DNA of 64,000 bases from Bacillota bacterium (GCA_023442465.1 JAEZZQ010000007.1:248001-312000), one strand, 5' to 3'. Shown: positions 8,169 to 17,056, counted from the first letter of the stretch. Notes: generated from the sequence alone by a model not told the origin. Program-made: numbers and translations.

Positions 8169-9950
8169 TTATAACCCCTTTATAATTTCACTTATTTTTT
8201 GAGGGGCAATTTTATCTTTTCTATCCATATACATGTGACCATTTTGTTCCTGCTGCACATCCGTTAACTGGGTGTAGCAAAAGCCGCATATGAATTCCAT
8301 ATCATAGACCGCTTCCATCAGCCCTTTAAGCCGCTCCAGAAAGTCGTCCTCCTTTGTCTCCACATTCCCATATCCCCAGCCGTCATTCTTCTTATCATAG
8401 GCAATTCCTCCGAATTCACTTATAATGATCGGCTGTTTTGCATAGCGGAAGCCTTTTGCAAACGCATACCTTTCCCCGTTAAACGACCTTTTATTTTCCA
8501 GGTTTTCCTCCGGACACAGCCAGCGTTTTTTAAGTTCGTCTCCGTTCGATGCGTAATCGTGAAGCGTAATGATGTCTGTTTTCGTATGCTCCCATCCGTC
8601 ATTGCTTACTACAGGCCTTGTATCATCCAGCGCCTTTGTCATATGATAAATAGACTCCGTAAGGTTCTGTGCCGTCTTGTCCTCTATGACTCTCGGGATT
8701 CCCCATGATTCGTTAAAAGTGACCCAAGTTATGATAGACGGATGATTATAATGCTGCTTTACAATTTCTATCCATTCCCTCGTGACATTTTCTACTGCGG
8801 TTCCGTTCAGTTCATAAAAGGAAGGCGCTTCGCACCATACCAAAAGGCCTTTCACGTCAGCCCAGTAATAAAAGCGTTCGTCCTCAATTTTCTGGTGCTT
8901 CCTGACTCCGTTGTAGCCATATGCAAGAATCTTATCAATGTCCTTTTTGATCGCCTCTTCGTCCGGCGGCGTCAGATCCGTATCTTCCCAATAGCCCTGG
9001 TCCAAAATCATCCTTAAATAATAATCCATGTTGTTCAGCTTCACCCGGCTGCTGTCGGTAGAAATCTTCCTGAGTCCAAAGTAGCTTCCCACTTCGTCTC
9101 TAAGTACTCCATCTTCATAGATGCGTATGCATACATCGTAAAGATGAGGAGACTTGGGACACCAATATTTTACCTTCCATTTGATATTATCATTCACCAG
9201 GGAAAAACGTTTGGAATATTGCTTCTTCAGCACCAAATCCCTCTGGCTGCATATAATATCCTCATTAAAAGTAATTACGGTTTCAACCTCCAGCCTTTCT
9301 TTACCTTCTCCCATCCCTCCCTCAATGGTGTACTCAAAATCCACGGCATTATCATCGTATCTGGGAATCATGTGCAGATGTTCCAGACGGACATTTCCTG
9401 CCTTCTCCGCCCATAAGCTTTTCCATATTCCCGTAGTCTGCACATACCAGCAGTCAAAGTTTTCCCTAAGCCAGCGCTGCTTTCCCCGGGGCTGTACGGT
9501 AGAAAGACTGTCATTTACCCTGATTACTATCATGCCCTCGTCCCCAGATAAAGCATCTGTAATATCAAAGGTAAATCTGGTATACCCGCCTTCATGGCTT
9601 CCTAAAAAGATTCCGTTTACCCAAAGCTCCGTCTTGTAATCGGAGCCTTCAAAATTTAAAAGAATCCTCTGTCCGCCTTTGTCTTCTTTGCAATTACTTC
9701 CTAAAGAAGCGAAATTTACTTTCCTGCTGTACCATACGACTTCATGGACTTTCTCACACCCGATGCCGCTTCTCTTGCTTTCATAAGAATAGGGCACCAG
9801 AATCTTCTGATCCTCAAAACCATTCTGCCAACCGGCTGAAAGCCCCTCATTCCTATCGTCAAAGCGAAAATTCCACTTACCGTTCAAATCCAGGTAAGAA
9901 TCTCTGACAAATTGAGGCCTTGGATAATTTTCTTTATAATGCTTTGTCAT
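8169..9950 (-). CDS. Glycoside hydrolase family 2 enzyme
   Basis: A 593-residue protein of the beta-galactosidase/beta-glucuronidase superfamily. It has an N-terminal sugar-binding jelly-roll domain (RPQFVRDSYLDLNGKWNF onward), an immunoglobulin-like domain at about 195-295 and a TIM barrel from about 300. The acid/base is E414 in TFNESWG, and the likely nucleophile is E512 in IISEFGG. No signal peptide is present, so it acts in the cytoplasm. It is the first gene of the operon, 19 bp before the binding-protein gene. Substrate may be a beta-galactoside, beta-glucuronide or alpha-L-arabinopyranoside; GH2 members of this size cannot be told apart by eye. Confidence 0.9.
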   Translation of the reverse strand: MTKHYKENYPRPQFVRDSYLDLNGKWNFRFDDRNEGLSAGWQNGFEDQKILVPYSYESKRSGIGCEKVHEVVWYSRKVNFASLGSNCKEDKGGQRILLNFEGSDYKTELWVNGIFLGSHEGGYTRFTFDITDALSGDEGMIVIRVNDSLSTVQPRGKQRWLRENFDCWYVQTTGIWKSLWAEKAGNVRLEHLHMIPRYDDNAVDFEYTIEGGMGEGKERLEVETVITFNEDIICSQRDLVLKKQYSKRFSLVNDNIKWKVKYWCPKSPHLYDVCIRIYEDGVLRDEVGSYFGLRKISTDSSRVKLNNMDYYLRMILDQGYWEDTDLTPPDEEAIKKDIDKILAYGYNGVRKHQKIEDERFYYWADVKGLLVWCEAPSFYELNGTAVENVTREWIEIVKQHYNHPSIITWVTFNESWGIPRVIEDKTAQNLTESIYHMTKALDDTRPVVSNDGWEHTKTDIITLHDYASNGDELKKRWLCPEENLENKRSFNGERYAFAKGFRYAKQPIIISEFGGIAYDKKNDGWGYGNVETKEDDFLERLKGLMEAVYDMEFICGFCYTQLTDVQQEQNGHMYMDRKDKIAPQKISEIIKGL

Positions 9951-9987
9951 GTTATCCCTCTCTTTATTTCAGTTTTGATGTACCTTT

Positions 9988-10016
9988 ACTATAATTTAAT
10001 TTGTGCAATATGTCAA
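9988..10016 (-). promoter_or_regulatory. Promoter of the GH2-ABC-GH51 operon
   Basis: On the minus strand a perfect -35 box TTGACA (10011-10016) is followed after 17 bp by TATAGT (9988-9993), about 38 bp upstream of the GH2 start. This is a near-consensus sigma-A promoter directed into the five-gene operon. Confidence 0.75.
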
Positions 10017-10080
10017 TAATATATTTAATTTTCATTATATTTATGTACATATTTACAGTTTTGTTGTGTTGTCTCATATT

Positions 10081-10146
10081 TTAATTACATTTTTACTGTA
10101 ATTAATTGAATTTATTTTTGTCTTATGTTATTATAAAACAACATAA
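10081..10146. promoter_or_regulatory. Two inverted repeats and regulator promoter (putative operators)
   Basis: TTAATTACA (10081-10089) and TGTAATTAA (10097-10105) form a perfect 9-bp inverted repeat with a 7-bp spacer. A second repeat, TTATGTT (10123-10129) with AACATAA (10140-10146), overlaps a likely plus-strand promoter TTGAAT (10106-10111) - 17 bp - TATTAT (10129-10134). Both repeats lie between the divergent operon and regulator. They are the best candidates for the binding sites of the ArsR-like regulator. Confidence 0.5.
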
Positions 10147-10185
10147 AACCGTTTATACTTTTGTACTGGATTAGGAGAATTCCTT

Positions 10186-11169
10186 ATGAAGACAACAACA
10201 TTTCACGACAGCGAAAAAATAACAAGACATATTTCCCTGAGCTTGGACGATCCCGGCCATTATCAACCGCTGGAAACATTGGGAAAGGCTCTGTCTTCTC
10301 AAGTACGCCTTAAAATGCTTTATCTTTTAAAGCATCAGTCTCTAAATATTGTGGAACTGGCTCAGGAATTGAAGATACCGATATCCTCCTCTGCTTTTCA
10401 TATTAATCTGCTGGAGGAAGCTGGATTGATTACCACCGAAATGCTTCCAGGTATCCGGGGGGCTCAAAAAGTATGCAGCTCAAGAGCAGAGGATATCAAA
10501 ATTTCTATTAACGATTCACGCCAGCAGGTTCAGGCTCGCTCCTTTTCCGTGGATATGCCCATTGGCAATTATTATGATTTCAAGATTCATCCCACCTGCG
10601 GTATGGTGAACGAGACCGCTTATATTGAATCCTGTGACGATGTCCGGTCCTTTTATTCCCCAAACCGCAGCTCTGCACAGCTTATATGGTTTCACAAAGG
10701 ATTTATTGAATACCGTTTTCCCAATCATTTTCTTATTAATGCCGCACCCAGCTATATTTCATTCAGCCTTGAGCTTTGTTCCGAAGCTCCCGGGTACCGG
10801 AATGTATGGCCCTCCGACATTACCTTCTACATCAACGATGAGGAGCTTCTTACCTACACTTCACCCGGCGATTTCGGCGGGCGTCACGGCAAACTGACCC
10901 CAGCCTGGTGGACTGACGGGAACACGCAGTTCGGCCTGTTAAAAACAATCGGTATAGATAAAAAAGGAGTGTCGCTGGACGGAGTCATTCAAACCGACTC
11001 TGTCACAATCAACACTCTTGATTTGTCTGCAAAACCATATATTTCTTTTAAAATTGCAATAAAGGACGATGCGGTCCATGCAGGAGGCATCAATATTTTC
11101 GGCAAAGCATATGGGGATTACTCACAGAATATTGTTATGCACATGGACACGAACGAATCGTTCATTTAA
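10186..11169 (+). CDS. ArsR-like winged-helix regulator with large C-terminal domain
   Basis: A 327-residue transcriptional regulator. Residues about 25-95 form a winged helix of the ArsR type (LGKALSSQVRLKMLYLLKH; recognition-helix region SSSAFHINLLEEAGLI). The C-terminal 220 residues are an uncharacterised, beta-rich domain that probably binds the inducer; no metal-binding cysteine pair is seen, so metal sensing is unlikely. It is transcribed divergently from the arabinoside operon and separated from it by 235 bp holding two inverted repeats. It is therefore likely the local sugar-responsive regulator. Start chosen at the ATG preceded by TTAGGAGAATTCC. Confidence 0.85.
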   Translation: MKTTTFHDSEKITRHISLSLDDPGHYQPLETLGKALSSQVRLKMLYLLKHQSLNIVELAQELKIPISSSAFHINLLEEAGLITTEMLPGIRGAQKVCSSRAEDIKISINDSRQQVQARSFSVDMPIGNYYDFKIHPTCGMVNETAYIESCDDVRSFYSPNRSSAQLIWFHKGFIEYRFPNHFLINAAPSYISFSLELCSEAPGYRNVWPSDITFYINDEELLTYTSPGDFGGRHGKLTPAWWTDGNTQFGLLKTIGIDKKGVSLDGVIQTDSVTINTLDLSAKPYISFKIAIKDDAVHAGGINIFGKAYGDYSQNIVMHMDTNESFI

Positions 11170-11397
11170 ACGAACATAATTTCCTGAATTTCTTCACGAA
11201 CAAATTCAACAGTCTGTGCAGCTCTTGACTAAATACATAATAGATAATCATTACTGATTCTTCCATGATAGACAGGGGACTGAAAGCACACTTTTCCTGC
11301 ATTTTTGCAAGCATAAGTTCCAATAAAACCCTCCACTATAACACCAGACTTTTTATAATGATATTATAGTACAATAGGAAGGTGGTGATAAAGTAAA

Positions 11398-12159
11398 ATG
11401 AATACCTATAAAACATCTGAAATTGCGCGTTGCATCGGAGTACATCCTAATACGGTCCGGCTTTATGAAGAACTTATGCTGATCCCCAAACCGGAGCGAA
11501 AAGCAAATGGCTACAGAGTTTTTAAAGATTTCCACATGGAACAGATGAAGCTTGCAAGAACGGCATTACAGATAGAGGTTCTGCAAAATGGTCTAAGAAA
11601 GCAAGCGATTTCCATTATTAAGACCTCAGCTTCTGGTGATTTTGACAAAGCGATTTATTTCACAAAGCAGTACTTGCAGCAAATAAAAAATGAGCAAAAA
11701 AATGCCGAGGAAGCTATAAACATTACCGAAAAACTGTTGTCCGGAGGTGACCCTGAAATAGATGATACGGTCTTGACCAGAAAAGAAGCCGCCGGTTATC
11801 TGCAAATCACTATGGATGCTTTAAGAAATTGGGAAATGAACGGCCTGCTTACCGTAAAGCGAAAACAAAATGGGTATCGCGTTTATAAGGAGGAAGATGT
11901 TCGGCGGCTAAAAATCATACGTTCCCTGCGCTGTGCAAATTACTCTCTCTCAGCAATTTTACGAATGCTGAATACTTTATCCCGCGATCCCGGCGCGAGC
12001 ATCCGGCAAGCCATCGATACCCCGAAAGAAAATGACGATATCATTTCCGTATGCGACAAGCTGCTCACTTCATTGCATTACGCAGAGAAAAATGCGCAAG
12101 CTATGCTCGGGCAGCTTAAGAAAATGAAAAAACAATTCGGAACAAACCCTCCTCTTTAA
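11398..12159 (+). CDS. MerR-family regulator with two MerR DNA-binding domains
   Basis: A 253-residue protein carrying two MerR-type winged helices. The first is at about residues 4-58 (SEIARCIGVHPNTVRLYEE, then ANGYRVFKD), and the second at about 123-190 (LTRKEAAGYLQITMDALRNW, then QNGYRVYKE). Each is followed by helical segments. Classical MerR proteins have one domain and bind as dimers; here one chain may supply two. It is the first gene of a cluster with an ABC ATPase and an ABC-2 permease, so it probably controls that exporter, perhaps in answer to a drug or peptide. The start follows GGAAGGTGGTGAT. No effector-binding domain is recognised. Confidence 0.85.
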   Translation: MNTYKTSEIARCIGVHPNTVRLYEELMLIPKPERKANGYRVFKDFHMEQMKLARTALQIEVLQNGLRKQAISIIKTSASGDFDKAIYFTKQYLQQIKNEQKNAEEAINITEKLLSGGDPEIDDTVLTRKEAAGYLQITMDALRNWEMNGLLTVKRKQNGYRVYKEEDVRRLKIIRSLRCANYSLSAILRMLNTLSRDPGASIRQAIDTPKENDDIISVCDKLLTSLHYAEKNAQAMLGQLKKMKKQFGTNPPL

Positions 12160-12193
12160 CACCAGCCTTTATACTGGTGTTATTCTTTTTTTA
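12158..12193 (+). terminator. Hairpin with U-tract between merR-type gene and ABC operon
   Basis: AACACCAG and CTGGTGTT pair around a short loop and are followed by ATTCTTTTTTT. The hairpin starts at the regulator stop codon and ends 30 bp before the ATPase start. It could end the regulator transcript partly or fully, giving lower expression of the transporter. Confidence 0.65.
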
Positions 12194-12222
12194 TGCTAAG
12201 AAAAAAGGAGGAAATATATCGT

Positions 12223-12957
12223 ATGAAAACAGCTATAGAAGTAAAGAAACTGTGCAAATCTTATTCCAATATCAAAGCAGCGCAAAATATTGATATCTCT
12301 ATTTGCCGCGGAGAGGTATTTGGTCTATTAGGCGCAAATGGTGCAGGCAAAAGTACCACGATTGAATGTATCTTAGGAACGAAAAAACAAGACAGCGGAA
12401 CGGTGTCTATTCTTGGAATGAATCCGCAGAAGAATCGAAAAAGGCTTTTTGAGAAAGTTGGTGTTCAATTTCAAGAAGCCAACTATCAAGACAAAATAAG
12501 AGTGGCGGAGCTTTGCGAGGTTACAGCTTCCCTTTACAGAAATTCTCTGGATTATGTCGGCCTCCTCAAACAATTCGGACTCTCAGACAAGCCGAAAAGT
12601 CCGGTAAGCGAGCTTTCGGGAGGGCAGAAGCAGCGGTTATTTATCGTTCTTTCGTTAATTCCAAATCCTGAAGTTGTATTCCTGGACGAACTGACTACCG
12701 GGCTCGACGCAAGAGCAAGGCGGGATGTGTGGAGTAGCCTTTTGGATTTAAAGCAAAAAGGACTGACCATTCTATTGACCTCTCATTTCATGGACGAAGT
12801 AGAGGCACTTTGTGACAAAATTATGATTCTGAAGAATGGAGAAGCTATTTTTTACGGAACGATACAAGACGCAGTTTCTGCCAGCCCCTATGAAAAATTA
12901 GAGGACGCATATCTTTGGTACACAGACGAGGAGGAAAAAGAAAATGAAAGCATTTAA
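12223..12957 (+). CDS. ABC transporter ATP-binding protein (DrrA/CcmA type)
   Basis: A 244-residue ATPase. Walker A is GANGAGKST, the signature is ELSGGQKQRL, Walker B is VVFLDELTTGL and the switch histidine lies in LTSHFMDE. I start the gene at the ATG at 12223 because AAAAAAGGAGGAAAT lies at ribosome-site distance; an in-frame ATG 30 bp upstream has no such site. The gene overlaps the following permease gene by 14 bp, so the two form one ABC-2 exporter, of the kind that exports drugs, antibiotics or lipids. The upstream MerR-like gene is probably its regulator. Confidence 0.93.
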   Translation: MKTAIEVKKLCKSYSNIKAAQNIDISICRGEVFGLLGANGAGKSTTIECILGTKKQDSGTVSILGMNPQKNRKRLFEKVGVQFQEANYQDKIRVAELCEVTASLYRNSLDYVGLLKQFGLSDKPKSPVSELSGGQKQRLFIVLSLIPNPEVVFLDELTTGLDARARRDVWSSLLDLKQKGLTILLTSHFMDEVEALCDKIMILKNGEAIFYGTIQDAVSASPYEKLEDAYLWYTDEEEKENESI

Positions 12958-13687
12958 AACACTTTTAAAAACAGAAATCAGGCTGTCGCTCCGGGGAATG
13001 GATATGTTTATTTTTGCTATCTGTATGCCTATTGTAGTTGTTATCATCTTGGGTGCATTGTTTGGAAATAAGCCGGCCTTTGAGGGTGCAGAATATACCT
13101 TTTTGGAGCAGTCCTTTGGGGCGGTATCGACGATTGCCATTTGCGCAGGAGGGGTTATGGGTCTTCCTCTGGTTGTATCCGATTACCGGAGCAGAAAAAT
13201 ATTGAAGCGGTTTAAGGTAACGCCTACCAGCCCTGCCCTTATATTAGCGGTACAAGTTGTTATTTATGCGCTTTACTCCATTGCTTCCCTTATCCTTGTT
13301 TATATGATAAGCACACTGTTTTTCGGCTATCAGCTGCGCGGTTCATGGCCTCAGTTCTTAGGGGCTTACCTGCTTGTTATGTTGTCTATGTTCAGTATAG
13401 GGCTGTTAGTGGGCGGACTCGCGCCTAATATAAAAATAGCCAGCGTTGCCGCCAGCCTGCTGTATTTTCCAATGCTTATTTTTTCGGGCGCCACTCTCCC
13501 TTATGAAGTTATGCCCGCCGGACTTCAAAAAGCCGCAGATATGCTGCCATTGACACAAGGAATCAAGCTTCTTAAGGCTGCTTCACTCGGTCTGCCAATA
13601 GACAGCGTTTTCATTCCGGTTGTTGTGATGATTGTAATTGCCGTAATATGCGTTACTATTTCCCTGCGCTTCTTTAAATGGGAATGA
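12944..13687 (+). CDS. ABC-2 type transporter permease
   Basis: A 247-residue membrane protein with about six transmembrane helices, one near the N-terminus (MFIFAICMPIVVVIILGALF) and several between residues 55 and 245, ending in the short cytoplasmic tail RFFKWE. The ABC-2 family pattern is visible, including a conserved Pro-rich segment before the fifth helix (PMLIFSGATLPYEVMP). The start overlaps the ATPase gene by 14 bp, and GAGGAGGAAAAAG precedes the ATG. Together they form a homodimeric exporter. Substrate unknown; the MerR-type regulator nearby suggests a toxic compound. Confidence 0.92.
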   Translation: MKAFKTLLKTEIRLSLRGMDMFIFAICMPIVVVIILGALFGNKPAFEGAEYTFLEQSFGAVSTIAICAGGVMGLPLVVSDYRSRKILKRFKVTPTSPALILAVQVVIYALYSIASLILVYMISTLFFGYQLRGSWPQFLGAYLLVMLSMFSIGLLVGGLAPNIKIASVAASLLYFPMLIFSGATLPYEVMPAGLQKAADMLPLTQGIKLLKAASLGLPIDSVFIPVVVMIVIAVICVTISLRFFKWE

Positions 13688-13749
13688 TACCTGTACAAAC
13701 ATGAGTATGTTACGATTACCATACTGCTGATGTTGATCGGTTCCGCAAC

Positions 13750-15783
13750 TTATAGGTACTTAGCGATGATCTGGACCAAACGGACTGGGAGCTGTTCCAA
13801 ATTAGTAATATCTATAAACCGCTCCTGCCCATAAATATCGCAAATCATTTCCTTGTCCTGTCCAATAGCAGCCGCCAGAAACAACACACCTTTTCGACTG
13901 TAGTCATGGATCACCTTCTTCATATCGTCCTTAGCATGGATACCGGTATAATCCGGCATCGCTTTGGGCTGGCCGTCGCTCAGGCTAATCAACAGCTTGG
14001 TCGTCTGAGGTGCATTTGCCAGTTTCTCCGCTAAAATCCGAAGCGCCATTCCATCTCGGTTGTTACTCATGCTCTGAATTGTCATAAGCGAATATTTGTC
14101 GTTGAGCTTCGGTTCCTCCCAGTCGATGTAAGAATACACGGACATTTTCTCTTTCGGCGAACGGTCAGCGGTATCTCCATAAATCAGTACGGGGATACCG
14201 CAGCTTTTGCAAAACTCATAGACAGCCACAGCGGCTTGCTTTGCCGCTGCCAGCCGTCCGAATGCGTTCATGGAAGCTGATTGGTCAATACGCAGGGCAA
14301 CAGCCAAAGAGGGTTCTTCTTCCGGCGGACGCTTTTTGGAAAAGTAGCAAAAATCCGGGGATGCTACTTTTTCAGCATGAAACCTTGTACCAAAAACACG
14401 ATTGCCTGCCAGCTCCACAGAAACTTCATGTTCCAAAAGCGGCTCGGTCTTTCTTGTCAATTCCCGGATGACCGGCATGAGCGCGGAAACAATTTGACGG
14501 TACTCCTGTCGGTGGGCGGCTGTGGATTCCGGGCGATGAACAATCATTCCTATTTTTTCGTGAGAGGAACTTTTGACAGCCGCCCTTGCCTGTTTATTTA
14601 AATGCTTGCGAAAGGCGCTCTTTTCCTGCTCCAAATCTTCTTGTTTCTCCGGCTGCAATTCATGATACATGGGAGCACCATCGTCTCCGGAGTCTGAACT
14701 CTGTGTTTGTGCAGCGTTTTCTGAAGGGCTATCGGATTGTCCTTCGCTGTCTGAGGATTTTCGCAGAGCTGCTGCAAGGGGATATTCTTTGTCAGGCATA
14801 GGTGACAATGCCTCAAAATCCCCATCCGCCCGAAGCTCCAGAACTTCGCCGCTTGTTTTTTTGTGCCGGGAAACAACCGCTCCCAGCTCTTCCATTGTTC
14901 CATGATGGAGCACCGCCTGTTCCAACAAGGCAATTTCATCCGGATCGGTGGTGATTTTATAAATAACCTTGTGATAAAGGGATTTCACCGCATCGTTGCC
15001 TTGCAGAAACGCATCCACCCAAAAGAAGTAAGAACGCATACCGGCCACGCCTTTTATTGCATTGGCCTTGGCTGTTCGGTCGAGCATAATGATAGCCTGG
15101 GCAAAAGCGCGCAGCAGCTCGGCATCGCAACAGCCCGTTTTTGCCGCCCCCCGCTCTACCATGACCTCGATTGGAGGTAAATCCATTTTTTCTGCATGCT
15201 GTACCCGGTCACGCAGTGCCTCATTCAGCGGACGGCAGCCGTTGTATCCTCGGTTTGTTGTAATAACCGCAATAAAATCCGGGTGACGATGAACGATACG
15301 GCTTGGCAGATTGATACTGCCATCCGGCTCCAGTGCTGAGTTGAGCGCCATCAATACCGCCGCATCACGAATGACCGTAGGCTCCTGAATTTCCAAAATC
15401 CAGCCATTTTCATAAGCCCTTACAATTTCGGACGGATAGTATTGATACTCTATGTTGTTATCTTCTCTATCCGACTGCAATACCGGCAAAATAGTTCCGA
15501 GTATATCAGATTTATCCATATCCGCAAAGCAGGTGACTTTGGTGTAGGGCAAGCCAAAATCGGCGGACAGCGCCTTGGTCAGTTGGGTCTTGCCGGAACC
15601 GGCATCGCCCTCCAGCAAAATATTCGTGATTTTCATTTCACCCATTTCCCAGTTATGCTTAATTGATTCGCAAATGCGCCGTTCCGCATCGCTTTCAATA
15701 TGAGAAGAGGGTTTCTTCCATACAAGAGCCTGTTCTTCTTCTGTCAACTGTCTGTTGGGTGACAGAAGCCATTTGTTTTCCAT
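13750..15783 (-). CDS. AAA+ (MoxR/CobS-like) ATPase fused to VWA domain
   Basis: A 677-residue protein. The N-terminal half is an AAA_5-type ATPase with Walker A GDAGSGKT (residues 59-66) and an arginine-rich late motif. A charged, low-complexity linker at about 355-420 (Ser/Asp/Gln/Glu) is followed by a C-terminal von Willebrand A domain with a MIDAS start DQSASMN and LLISLSDGQP. MoxR/NorQ/CobS ATPases usually work with a separate VWA protein to insert or remodel cofactors and complexes; here both parts are in one chain. It is the last gene of a three-ORF operon. I chose the ATG at 15783 (GGAG 11 bp upstream); a GTG 12 bp earlier is in frame. The client is unknown. Confidence 0.85.
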   Translation of the reverse strand: MENKWLLSPNRQLTEEEQALVWKKPSSHIESDAERRICESIKHNWEMGEMKITNILLEGDAGSGKTQLTKALSADFGLPYTKVTCFADMDKSDILGTILPVLQSDREDNNIEYQYYPSEIVRAYENGWILEIQEPTVIRDAAVLMALNSALEPDGSINLPSRIVHRHPDFIAVITTNRGYNGCRPLNEALRDRVQHAEKMDLPPIEVMVERGAAKTGCCDAELLRAFAQAIIMLDRTAKANAIKGVAGMRSYFFWVDAFLQGNDAVKSLYHKVIYKITTDPDEIALLEQAVLHHGTMEELGAVVSRHKKTSGEVLELRADGDFEALSPMPDKEYPLAAALRKSSDSEGQSDSPSENAAQTQSSDSGDDGAPMYHELQPEKQEDLEQEKSAFRKHLNKQARAAVKSSSHEKIGMIVHRPESTAAHRQEYRQIVSALMPVIRELTRKTEPLLEHEVSVELAGNRVFGTRFHAEKVASPDFCYFSKKRPPEEEPSLAVALRIDQSASMNAFGRLAAAKQAAVAVYEFCKSCGIPVLIYGDTADRSPKEKMSVYSYIDWEEPKLNDKYSLMTIQSMSNNRDGMALRILAEKLANAPQTTKLLISLSDGQPKAMPDYTGIHAKDDMKKVIHDYSRKGVLFLAAAIGQDKEMICDIYGQERFIDITNLEQLPVRLVQIIAKYL

Positions 15784-15785
15784 TG

Positions 15786-16250
15786 TTAATAACACTCCAA
15801 TTCTTCAATAATACGGGTGAGCGTTCGAAGCCGCTCACCGGTTAGCTCTCCCAAATCGTTTAAGGCTTGGGAAAAGGCTTGTATGTCGCTGTTGATGTTC
15901 GGATTTTCCGTACAAACCGTTACTGGAAGTACGCCGCCCTGCACTCCGATACGTTCCACCGTGGGGTTTTCAGGGTCGTAAAGCAGGGGCATCCGATAAG
16001 CTTCTTTGAAATATAGCAGGGTGCGGCTTAGAAAGATCATCAGGTCGAATATTTGATGAACGGGAAGTTCAACGCTTACATCCAACGTTCCTTCTGCATT
16101 TTCCTTCCAAATCTGTACCGCGATTTGCATCTTCTTGTTTTCTTCCATTACGGGAGCTCCTATGGTCAGCCGTTTAATATTTGAGCAGTAGGCATTCCGT
16201 CCGTCGATGCGATCATAATCATCCGCAATCATTACAATATTTTCATTCAT
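15786..16250 (-). CDS. Conserved protein of unknown function, partner of AAA/VWA protein
   Basis: A 154-residue acidic, soluble protein without signal peptide or recognised catalytic motif. Notable segments are DDYDRIDGRNAYCSN near the N-terminus, VHQIFDLMIFLSRTLLYF in the middle and YDPENPTVERIGVQGG followed by NPNINSDIQAFSQAL later. I believe it belongs to a catalogued domain of unknown function (possibly DUF6530), but I cannot confirm that here. It is preceded by GTGAGGAGGATTTGAG, its start overlaps the stop of a 26-codon ORF (ATGA), and it sits 2 bp before the AAA/VWA start. The three should be translationally coupled. It may be an adaptor or substrate of the ATPase. Confidence 0.8.
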   Translation of the reverse strand: MNENIVMIADDYDRIDGRNAYCSNIKRLTIGAPVMEENKKMQIAVQIWKENAEGTLDVSVELPVHQIFDLMIFLSRTLLYFKEAYRMPLLYDPENPTVERIGVQGGVLPVTVCTENPNINSDIQAFSQALNDLGELTGERLRTLTRIIEELECY

Positions 16251-16327
16251 CTCAAATCCTCCTCACTTGCAGGCGTTTGCTGGTTTTTCCATTCATCCAA
16301 AAGTTCATGTTTTCTTTTTATATCCAT
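16247..16327 (-). CDS. 26-codon small ORF leading the AAA/VWA operon
   Basis: Reading leftward from ATG at 16325-16327, the ORF encodes a charged peptide beginning MDIKRKHELLDEWKNQQ and ending ASEEDLR. It has its own ribosome site (CGAGGTGATTATT) and its TGA overlaps the ATG of the next gene as ATGA. This suggests a true translated, coupled ORF rather than chance. The sequence recalls the first residues of some GIY-YIG-type proteins of related bacteria, so it could be a remnant of such a gene. A coupling leader peptide is the other possibility. No function can be assigned. Confidence 0.5.
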   Translation of the reverse strand: MDIKRKHELLDEWKNQQTPASEEDLR

Positions 16328-16449
16328 AATAATCACCTCGTGTTTCATTGTAAGGCAGTTAATCTACGAAAACAATCCACGCTCCGTAGACTAAACGGAG
16401 CGTGGATTAAAGAAGTTAGGCTTTTAAATTTTATATTTGTCTATAACAT

Positions 16450-16911
16450 TTATCTGTAATGACCAGTTAACTCCGCTTGCTGGAGTACGTGTCCATTCAT
16501 TGCTTTAAGCAGATCACGTTTTTTTGATGCACTTGGCAAATCCAACATGCAATCAATTGTAAACACATTGAACCGGTATCTATGCGACCAGTTAAATGGC
16601 GGTTTAGGCCCTTTGTATCTGTGTCTGCCATATCCACGCCCCTGTACAGCGCCTGACAACGTTTCAACAGCTTTACCATGCGGTATGTGCGCCGGTATTA
16701 TTGGCATAACAGGAATATTCCATATGATCCAATGATTATACGCCGGTACAGGATGCCCCATATCGTCCATTATTATGATGATAGACTTTGCGCGCTCGTC
16801 TATGCCGGTCAAATGTAATTCAGGTGATATATCATCACCATACCCTGTATACTCCTTAGGTATTAAGCCTTCATTTTCAAAGGCCGGAGTTTTTACAACT
16901 AGCCCGTTCAT
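16450..16911 (-). CDS. YbhB/YbcL-type phosphatidylethanolamine-binding-like protein
   Basis: A 153-residue cytoplasmic protein of the PEBP/Raf-kinase-inhibitor-like family. The family pattern is clear: an N-terminal FENEGLIPKEYTGYGDDISP, the ligand-pocket aspartate region IIMDDMGHPVPAYNHWIIWN, and the late glycine-rich GRGYGRHRYKGPKPP followed by HRYRFNVFTID. The function of bacterial members is poorly defined; an anion-binding pocket is conserved. Start follows TTGGAGGAGTAAAAAAC. The gene is monocistronic, with 122 bp between it and the AAA/VWA operon start on one side and about 140 bp of featureless AT-rich DNA on the other. Confidence 0.92.
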   Translation of the reverse strand: MNGLVVKTPAFENEGLIPKEYTGYGDDISPELHLTGIDERAKSIIIIMDDMGHPVPAYNHWIIWNIPVMPIIPAHIPHGKAVETLSGAVQGRGYGRHRYKGPKPPFNWSHRYRFNVFTIDCMLDLPSASKKRDLLKAMNGHVLQQAELTGHYR

Positions 16912-17056
16912 GTTTTTTACTCCTCCAATTTGATAATCTGCCCGCCAAATTTCTATTTCTCTATGTGAGATGGGACTTGATGTAAAATTCCTCGAAAATC
17001 CGCATGAATACTACATTTTCTCTTTAAATGACTTATATCAGAATGTTATTAATATA

